Source: Bacteroidales bacterium
GTDB taxonomy: Bacteria > Bacteroidota > Bacteroidia > Bacteroidales > UBA932
Length of the DNA: 64,000 bases
Assembly (NCBI GenBank): GCA_017561885.1
Contig: JAFZBF010000012.1
Location: forward strand, 1 to 64,000
Reading direction: 5' to 3'
Part shown: in pieces, positions 44,778 through 51,598 of the stretch
Numbering within the stretch: position 1 is the first letter of the stretch
How the letters are laid out: every line of letters begins with the position of its first letter
Position numbers and translations under genes: made by a program
The notes under the pieces: generated by a model
Databases searched by the model: none
What the model was told of the DNA's origin: nothing
What the model saw: the letters and a program-made list of their open reading frames with translations, nothing else

Positions 44778-47693
44778 ATGAAACGTTTTCTAGCCTTTGT
44801 ATCTTTTATGGCACTCCTGCTGGTGGCGGGGTGTCATCCGGAACCGTTCCTGACAGTGAATCCGGCGAGCCTGTCGTTTTCTCAGGACGGCGGTTCGCAG
44901 ACCGTGAATGTGTCCGCGAATTATCCGTGGACTGCGAGTGTCAGCGGCACCGGTATCACAGTAAGCCCTACATCCGGTGATGGCGATGCTACTGTTACCG
45001 TTACGGCGTCAGCTGCCAGTTCGACATCAGAAATGAGCGGCAGCGTGACTTTCCGCAGCGAGGGACTGTCTGCCGTAGTCGATGTGAAGCAGGATGCAAA
45101 ATCAGCTGTGATTGTAGGAGATGTCGCCAAGATTCCGGCCGAAGGAGGAACCTTCAAGGTGGATATCCAGTACAACACGGAGTATACTGTAGAAATAGAG
45201 AAATCTGCCCAGACGTGGATTACCTTCAACGGTACTAAGGCTATGCAGAGCGGCAAACTTGAATTCGCCTTTGCTGCGAATGAAGGAGAACAACGTACCG
45301 GTAAGGTGACAGTTACGGACAAGAGCGGAAAAGTACAGCCGATAACTCTGACCTTCGTCCAGGCCGAAGAGGAGAAGGTGATCGAGATAGGCGAAGTGAC
45401 GAAAGTCTCGTATAAAGCCGGTTATGTCGAGGTGGACATTAAGTATAATACTGATTTCAGCGTCGAAGTCGAGGAGTCTGCCCAGTCATGGCTGTTGTAT
45501 TTAGATATTGAAACCAAGGCTATGAAAAACGGCATACTTGAGTTTGCCATTTATGAAAACTATGGCGCGGAACGCAGTGCAAACGTCACGGTCAGGGATA
45601 ATAGCGGAAAGCTTGATCCGATAGTTCTGACGATAGTTCAGGAGGTCAGTCCTCAGGAGGGTATCCGTCGTGCCTTGACAGAATTTTATAATGCAATGGA
45701 CGGCCCCAACTGGGTTTCGCACGAAGGTTGGGCTACAGACTTGCCATTACGCTATTGGCAGTATGTCACATATGATGAAGATGAGGAAGGCGTGACTTCT
45801 ATCCGGTTCCCATATAATACAGGCCTGAAAGGCGAGATACCGTCAAGTATCGGTGAACTTACTTCATTGAAAAGATTGATTATCTGGGAAGAGCCTGGAA
45901 TAACGGGAACGTTGCCGGATTCTTTCAGCAATCTGGTCAATCTGGAATGGTTGTATATCTGCGGCACATCAATGACCTCATTGCCCGATGTTTTCGGAGG
46001 AATGACGAAACTGGAAACAGTGGCTATCAACGATAACTTCGAAATGACGGGACCGATTCCTGAAAGTTTAGGAGTTTCGGACAATATAAATCAGCTGAAT
46101 GTTGGTTTCTGTAAGTTTACAGGTACAGTCCCCTCTTCGTGGGCGAAGCACCGTATGCATATGAATCTCTGGGCCAATCATTTGTCTGGAAAGATTCCAC
46201 AATCATTCCTCGAGGGTACCCACGATGAGATTGCATATGGCTTGAAATCTATCCTGAATCAGCAGGAAGGTTATTATTTTGACATCGACGACATTGAGAT
46301 ACCGGGCTATTGGCCTCTTGGCGAACTTGAGGATTTCATATCAGGCCAGAGTTTCACCTTTGCTGATGTGGTGAAAAAGAACAAGTATACCATCTATCTC
46401 TCATGGGCGCCCTGGTGTCCGTTCTCGCAGGGGTTGATGCCTGTGTTGGTGGATTACTACAACAAGTATCACGATTCAGGCCTTGAGATTATTGCGACTC
46501 AGATGGTGCCTGAAGATCTGGGCAACATGCATTACGGTCATGAAGAAGAAGAACAGAAACTGCCGGGTATTGTCCGCGAGAAAGGCTATGACAAGTGGTA
46601 TAACTTTTTCTTCAGCACAACAAACAGTATGTCATATCCTTCCGGAACACCTTCGGCCGAGGTATATGACAGTAACGGCAATGTAGTATTCAGTACCTTT
46701 AATCATTTTCATGACGGGCGTAAGCGTTACGGCGACTATTATGCTGCTTCAGACCTGATACCGTTCCTCGAGAAGATTATCGGCCCTGCAGAAGATCCGG
46801 AAGAATACGAGTCCACCGATTTCTCGATGGACGGAGTTGTCATGACGCTTCAGAAGGCGAGCGTCGGCGATGGAATCAACATCGTCTTTATGGGTGACGC
46901 ATATACTGACAGGGATATGGAATCTGATGGTCTGTATGAGACAGTCATGAGGCAGTCGATGGATGAATTTTTCGCAATCGAGCCATACAAGACTTTCAAG
47001 AACAGATTCAATGTATATGCAGTAAAGGTTGTATCCAAAAATGGAAAGACAGGAGCCGGCTATTCGACTGCCATAGGTTCCGTCGCTGCCTCCAACTCTA
47101 TCTCTACCGGCGACCTGGACAAGTGCTACGAATATGCTCTCAAGGTTCCGGAGATCAAAGACAGGAAGAATCTGCTTGTAGGAGTGCTGGTCAACTCGCT
47201 TTATGAGCGCGGTATTACTAATATGAATGAAGAAAATCAGTCTGCAGTAGCATTTTACGCATCTTCGGGCAACACTTCTGATGCTTTCGGTATTACCCTG
47301 CGTCACGAGGCCGGCGGCCACGGCTTCGCATTCTTGGATGATGAATACGAAAATATTCAAGGAGAAGCACCTGAAGAGCATATTAACGACCGCAATACCA
47401 AGTACCAGAAATATGGATGGTACTCTAACGTCGATTTCACTGACGATCCGGCCAAGGTTAAATGGAGCGCATTTCTCTCCGATGATCGCTACAAGGATGA
47501 GGTTGGCATTTTCGAAGGAGGCTCGCTTTATTCGAAGGGCGCATACAGACCTTCAAAGAACAGTATGATGAGGGATAATATGCCATACTTCAACGCTCCT
47601 TCACGATGGGCCATCTACCAGAGGATAATGAAACTCAGCGGCGAGGAATGCAGTTTCGAGAAGTTCCTGGAGTACGACGCCGTGAACCGTTAG
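44778..47693 (+). CDS. BACON-LRR-thioredoxin-like-M64 metallopeptidase lipoprotein, paralogue 1
   Basis: The 971-residue protein has a lipoprotein signal (LLLVAGC, Cys19). Three BACON-type beta domains follow (about 24-106, 110-197, 201-290). NAMDGPNW introduces plant-type leucine-rich repeats (about 295-475, xxGxIPxxL style). A TlpA-like thioredoxin domain (about 525-665) has SWAPWCPFS with only one Cys (547) and a cis-Pro loop GTPSAEVYDSNG. The M64 peptidase domain (about 680-971) opens with INIVFMGDAYTDRD; its zinc motif is HEAGGH (843-848) followed by DDEY. The M64 family includes IgA proteases, but the substrate here is unknown. It starts 26 nt after psd. Confidence 0.85.
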   Translation: MKRFLAFVSFMALLLVAGCHPEPFLTVNPASLSFSQDGGSQTVNVSANYPWTASVSGTGITVSPTSGDGDATVTVTASAASSTSEMSGSVTFRSEGLSAVVDVKQDAKSAVIVGDVAKIPAEGGTFKVDIQYNTEYTVEIEKSAQTWITFNGTKAMQSGKLEFAFAANEGEQRTGKVTVTDKSGKVQPITLTFVQAEEEKVIEIGEVTKVSYKAGYVEVDIKYNTDFSVEVEESAQSWLLYLDIETKAMKNGILEFAIYENYGAERSANVTVRDNSGKLDPIVLTIVQEVSPQEGIRRALTEFYNAMDGPNWVSHEGWATDLPLRYWQYVTYDEDEEGVTSIRFPYNTGLKGEIPSSIGELTSLKRLIIWEEPGITGTLPDSFSNLVNLEWLYICGTSMTSLPDVFGGMTKLETVAINDNFEMTGPIPESLGVSDNINQLNVGFCKFTGTVPSSWAKHRMHMNLWANHLSGKIPQSFLEGTHDEIAYGLKSILNQQEGYYFDIDDIEIPGYWPLGELEDFISGQSFTFADVVKKNKYTIYLSWAPWCPFSQGLMPVLVDYYNKYHDSGLEIIATQMVPEDLGNMHYGHEEEEQKLPGIVREKGYDKWYNFFFSTTNSMSYPSGTPSAEVYDSNGNVVFSTFNHFHDGRKRYGDYYAASDLIPFLEKIIGPAEDPEEYESTDFSMDGVVMTLQKASVGDGINIVFMGDAYTDRDMESDGLYETVMRQSMDEFFAIEPYKTFKNRFNVYAVKVVSKNGKTGAGYSTAIGSVAASNSISTGDLDKCYEYALKVPEIKDRKNLLVGVLVNSLYERGITNMNEENQSAVAFYASSGNTSDAFGITLRHEAGGHGFAFLDDEYENIQGEAPEEHINDRNTKYQKYGWYSNVDFTDDPAKVKWSAFLSDDRYKDEVGIFEGGSLYSKGAYRPSKNSMMRDNMPYFNAPSRWAIYQRIMKLSGEECSFEKFLEYDAVNR

Positions 47694-47722
47694 TGGTGTA
47701 ACGCAAAATAAAACAACAAGAT

Positions 47723-50700
47723 ATGAATCGTTTTCTGGCTTTTTTGTCTTGTATGGCGCTTCTGTTGGTGGCAGGGTGTCATCCGGAGCCGTTCCTGACG
47801 GTGAGCCCTGCTGACCTGTCGTTCGGTCAGGACGGAGGCTCCCAGACTGTGAAAGTTTCTGCAAACTATCCCTGGACCGCAAGCGTAAGCGGTACGGGAA
47901 TTACAGTGTCTCCGACATCCGGGGAAGGTGAGGCTACTGTTACCGTCACGGTAGCAGGCGCAAGCTCTACATCGGAAACGAGCGGTACAGTATTATTTCT
48001 CAGCGAAGGGCTTTCGGCCAACGTTTCTGTGAAACAGGATGCCAAATCGGCCATAGTAGTTGGCGATGTGGCAAAGATTCCAACTGAAGGAGGAACCTTC
48101 AAGGTGGATATCCAGTACAACACAGAGTATACTGTCGAGATTGAGCAATCCGCCAGGTCGTGGATTACTTTCAACGGAACAAAGGCTATGCAGAGCGGCA
48201 AGCTGGAATTCACGTTCGCTGCAAACGAGGGCGAGGAGCGTACAGGGAAGGTGACGGTGACCGACAAGAGCGGTAAGGTACAGCCCGTCACACTGACATT
48301 TGTGCAGGAAGCAGAAAAGAAAGTCCTGGTTGTCGGCGATGCGGCGACCGTACCGGCAGAAGGCGGTACGGTTGAAGTTGACGTGAAGTACAATGTCGAC
48401 TATAATGTGGTAATAGAATCTTCTGCATCAGAATGGATTCATTACATCAAGACCAAAGCCGTAAAAGAAGGCAAACTGGTGTTCCAAGTCGATGCGAACG
48501 ATGAGCTCGATGCCAGACAAGGGTTAGTTACATTGAAAGACAAAGCCGGGGAGACTAAGGATGTTACGATAACAATCACACAAGAAGCGAGACAAGTGAT
48601 CGAGGTGACATCCATCACATTGGATCAAGATGAAATAAGTCTTGAAATAGGAGCGTCAATTACACTGACAGCTACTGTAACCCCGGACAATGCCGATGAT
48701 CAGACTGTTATATGGACTACCAGTGACGCTGCCATAGCTACTGTCGAGAACGGGCAAGTGACGGCAAAAGCAGTTGGAACAGCAACAGTTACAGCAAAGT
48801 GTGGAGGAAAAGAAGCTACTTGTTCCGTCACGGTTACTGAGCTTAGTTGGAAAGTCAAAGAAAGGGCGGCTTTGGAGGCTTTCTATCGGGCCAACAATGG
48901 CGACAGCTGGGTAAACAAAGACAACTGGTTGACGGATATGCCCCTTAATACTTGGAAAGGTGTTTCCGCCAGGAATGGCCACGTGACAGGGATTATTCTT
49001 GTCGACAACAATGTCTATGGAGTAATCCCTCCTGAAATAGCGGATCTTACAGAATTGGAGATTCTTACGATCGCCAACAAAGTAGATTATACCACAAGTG
49101 GATACGGTCCGCTTCCGAATGAAATTTCCGCCTTGAAGAATCTCCGGAGTCTAGATTTGACCGCATATTCACTGAATGGAAATCTTCCTGCAAGTTTGTT
49201 TAATATGCCCAGTCTTGAGAACTTGTATTTGGCAAATATGTTGGGTCTGAATCCGCAACCAATACCCCATTCAATATCTAATCTTAAAAATCTTAAGGAG
49301 CTTGAATTATACAATATCAATCTCAACGGCACTATCCCTGAAGAGTTGGGATACCTGTATAATTTGACGGATTTGTATATTTCTCAGAATCCTAAACTTA
49401 CGGGTGATATCCCTGCGACTCTCGGCAATCTTGTAAACCTTGAGTATCTCGAGCTCGGCGGCAATGGCCTTTCTACAAACATTCCAGTCTCGTTACGAAA
49501 AATCAATAACTACTGGAAGTTGTGGCCAGGGCTTATGAATATTAAATTTACTCTTGATGATTTGGCTGCCGCTGAAATACCGACGCCTCTGTCACCGCCA
49601 GTTGCTACGCTTTCCGGAAAAACTCTTGATATTGAACAGGAATGTTCAAAAAACCAATACACTATCATTTGTCGTATAGACCCGCAATATAACTATTCAA
49701 CAGCTGTGGATTATATCACAAAACTCGAACAGTTGTATGCTTACGGCAAGGATAAAGGACTTGGGATTATAACTTATTTTAATAACGCGAAGTCTGAAAT
49801 AGGGGACAGACCTGCTGCTGATGAAGAGTTCAAGCAAGCGCTCATAGAAGGCGGGGCTGAGTGGGAATCCTTCATCAGGTATCATTATGAGGATTATCCC
49901 GAAGGCACCGCCCCGTTTTATATTAAGATGGGGCATGAGGGATATCCAAGCAGTGGCGTTTTTTCTTTCGTTGTCTTTGGACCAAAGAAGACAGCTGTAT
50001 ATACAAGTTTGATTTATAAGGCGACTATGTCAAAGAAAATCGATGACCTGGTGTCCTATATGCAAGGTGTTCTTGATATTCCAGTGCAGCATTACGAGTC
50101 CAAGTCGTTCGATGATGATGGGAAAGTTGAAACATTGCAGAAAGCTTCCATCGGAAATGGGATTGATATCGTGGTTACAGGCGATGCTTTCTCTGACAGG
50201 CTGATTGCCGACGGCTCGTTCAAGAACCTGGCGACACAGGCTGTGGAAGACCTGTTCTCGGTGGAGCCGTTAAAGTCGATGCGAAACAGGTTCAATGTCT
50301 ATCTCGTGAACGCGGTCTCGAAACACGAGGAATACTTCAATGGCAATTCCACGGTATTCTATGGCGCGTTTGGGAGCGGAACGGCAGTCGGCGGTGACCA
50401 CTCGATAGTCCTTGAATATGCCGCCAAGGCAATTGCGCCTTCAAAGATGGACAATGCCCTTGTCCTTGTCCTGATGAATAGCCGCTATGAATCAGGAACC
50501 TGCCATATGTTTGCACCGGAAGATAACACCGTGTATGCGGGAGGCGCCTCGATAGCATACGTGCCATATTCCGCCGTATTTACAGAGAGAGACCGAGACA
50601 AACTGGCTGGAAGAGTAATCCACGAATTGGCTGGGCACGGGCTCGGTAAACTGGCCGACGAGTATTACTATATCAGCAACGGAAGGATTTCTGAGGGGAG

Positions 50701-51133
50701 GGCACAAGTTGTCAAAAACAAGCAATCGATGGGATGGTACCAGAACATCGACGTTACCGGCAATCCTTCTTTGGTTCCCTGGAGTCGCTTCATTGACGAC
50801 GCTGCTTTTGCCTCCGAGAATTTAGGGGCATACGAAGGTGGATTCACATATGTCACAGGAGTTTGGCGCCCCACATACGAAAGCGTTATGTTCCATAGTG
50901 ACATCAAGGAGTTCAACGCCCCCTGCCGTGCTCAACTCTACAAGAGGATTATGATACTCTCAGAAGGGAAGAACTGGGAGTTTGACTACGATGCCTTTGT
51001 CAATTGGGATAAGGCACATCGTGACAAGTCTCAGGCTTCAATGATGAAGAGAGGCTCAACTGATTCTGAACCTTCAAACAATATCCCCCCTGTCGTCGTT
51101 GAAAAGACCTGGCGTCAGGTGATGAAGAAATAG
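47723..51133 (+). CDS. BACON-BIG2-LRR-M64 metallopeptidase lipoprotein, paralogue 2
   Basis: The 1136-residue lipoprotein (Cys19) has three BACON domains (about 24-106, 110-196, 201-289), then a BIG2 Ig-like domain (about 294-371) not present in its two relatives. Leucine-rich repeats (about 378-605) are introduced by RANNGDSW. The region that is thioredoxin-like in the other two (about 643-780) has lost the active-site Cys (it reads IDPQYNYST) but keeps a GYP loop. The M64 domain (about 795-1100) has HELAGH at 967-972, followed by ADEY. A basic C-terminal tail of about 35 residues is extra. It starts 29 nt after paralogue 1 and ends at a strong terminator. Confidence 0.85.
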   Translation: MNRFLAFLSCMALLLVAGCHPEPFLTVSPADLSFGQDGGSQTVKVSANYPWTASVSGTGITVSPTSGEGEATVTVTVAGASSTSETSGTVLFLSEGLSANVSVKQDAKSAIVVGDVAKIPTEGGTFKVDIQYNTEYTVEIEQSARSWITFNGTKAMQSGKLEFTFAANEGEERTGKVTVTDKSGKVQPVTLTFVQEAEKKVLVVGDAATVPAEGGTVEVDVKYNVDYNVVIESSASEWIHYIKTKAVKEGKLVFQVDANDELDARQGLVTLKDKAGETKDVTITITQEARQVIEVTSITLDQDEISLEIGASITLTATVTPDNADDQTVIWTTSDAAIATVENGQVTAKAVGTATVTAKCGGKEATCSVTVTELSWKVKERAALEAFYRANNGDSWVNKDNWLTDMPLNTWKGVSARNGHVTGIILVDNNVYGVIPPEIADLTELEILTIANKVDYTTSGYGPLPNEISALKNLRSLDLTAYSLNGNLPASLFNMPSLENLYLANMLGLNPQPIPHSISNLKNLKELELYNINLNGTIPEELGYLYNLTDLYISQNPKLTGDIPATLGNLVNLEYLELGGNGLSTNIPVSLRKINNYWKLWPGLMNIKFTLDDLAAAEIPTPLSPPVATLSGKTLDIEQECSKNQYTIICRIDPQYNYSTAVDYITKLEQLYAYGKDKGLGIITYFNNAKSEIGDRPAADEEFKQALIEGGAEWESFIRYHYEDYPEGTAPFYIKMGHEGYPSSGVFSFVVFGPKKTAVYTSLIYKATMSKKIDDLVSYMQGVLDIPVQHYESKSFDDDGKVETLQKASIGNGIDIVVTGDAFSDRLIADGSFKNLATQAVEDLFSVEPLKSMRNRFNVYLVNAVSKHEEYFNGNSTVFYGAFGSGTAVGGDHSIVLEYAAKAIAPSKMDNALVLVLMNSRYESGTCHMFAPEDNTVYAGGASIAYVPYSAVFTERDRDKLAGRVIHELAGHGLGKLADEYYYISNGRISEGRAQVVKNKQSMGWYQNIDVTGNPSLVPWSRFIDDAAFASENLGAYEGGFTYVTGVWRPTYESVMFHSDIKEFNAPCRAQLYKRIMILSEGKNWEFDYDAFVNWDKAHRDKSQASMMKRGSTDSEPSNNIPPVVVEKTWRQVMKK

Positions 51134-51156
51134 GAGATTTCATTGAAATAAAACCG

Positions 51157-51197
51157 AAGGGTGCACTCCTTAACTGGAGTGCACCCTTGTTTTTTTC
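51157..51197. terminator. Terminator between M64 paralogue 2 and rnpB
   Basis: A 13-bp stem (AAGGGTGCACTCC and its complement) with a 6-nt loop is followed by GTTTTTTT on the plus strand and CGGTTTT on the minus strand. It can end paralogue 2 (plus) and rnpB (minus), which converge here. The stem is nearly identical to the one after paralogue 3. Confidence 0.92.
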
Positions 51198-51202
51198 AAA
51201 AA

Positions 51203-51540
51203 GAGGAGAATCTGTAAGCCGGGTTCTGTAGCCTGCTCCGAAGAGCCGGCCCGCCATCATTTATCTGTCGCAGCCTACCCCCCGGCAATGGACGGGCAGT
51301 CCTTGAATGCCGGTATACATGGCCTTGCAGCGCGCCGGATTGCACCCGGACTCTGTCGCCAAAGCCCGTCGGGAGCTCTTGCCTCCCGTTTTCACCCTTG
51401 CCTCCCTTGCGGCAGGCGGTTGTTTTCTGTTGCAACCCCCATAAGCTTACGCCCATCTGTGCTTTCCACAGGACGCCGCCCTGTGCTGCCCGGACTTTCC
51501 TCAGGCGCCAAGAGGCACCAGCGATGGCACGATTCTCCTC
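51203..51540 (-). ncRNA. rnpB: RNase P RNA (class A)
   Basis: On the minus strand the RNA starts GAGGAGAATC and ends with the complement GATTCTCCTC, forming P1. Near the 5' end it has GCCTGAGGAAAGTCCGGGC, the universal P4/CR-I block. Near the 3' end it has ACAGAACCCGGCTTAC, the CR-V block. GGGTGAAAACGGGAGGC in the middle matches the J11/12-P12 region. At about 338 nt it is a normal class A length. It is the catalytic RNA that trims tRNA 5' ends. A -7 element stands 8 nt upstream. Confidence 0.96.
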
Positions 51541-51547
51541 GGGGTGG

Positions 51548-51555
51548 CAAAAATA
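51548..51555 (-). promoter_or_regulatory. -7 element of rnpB
   Basis: The minus strand reads TATTTTTG, a full match, ending 8 nt before the P1 5' end of RNase P RNA, which is the expected distance to a start point. This agreement supports both the promoter and the RNA end. Confidence 0.7.
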
Positions 51556-51598
51556 ATAAAAAATCATTATCTTTAAAGTATTATAAATAACCACCTTC

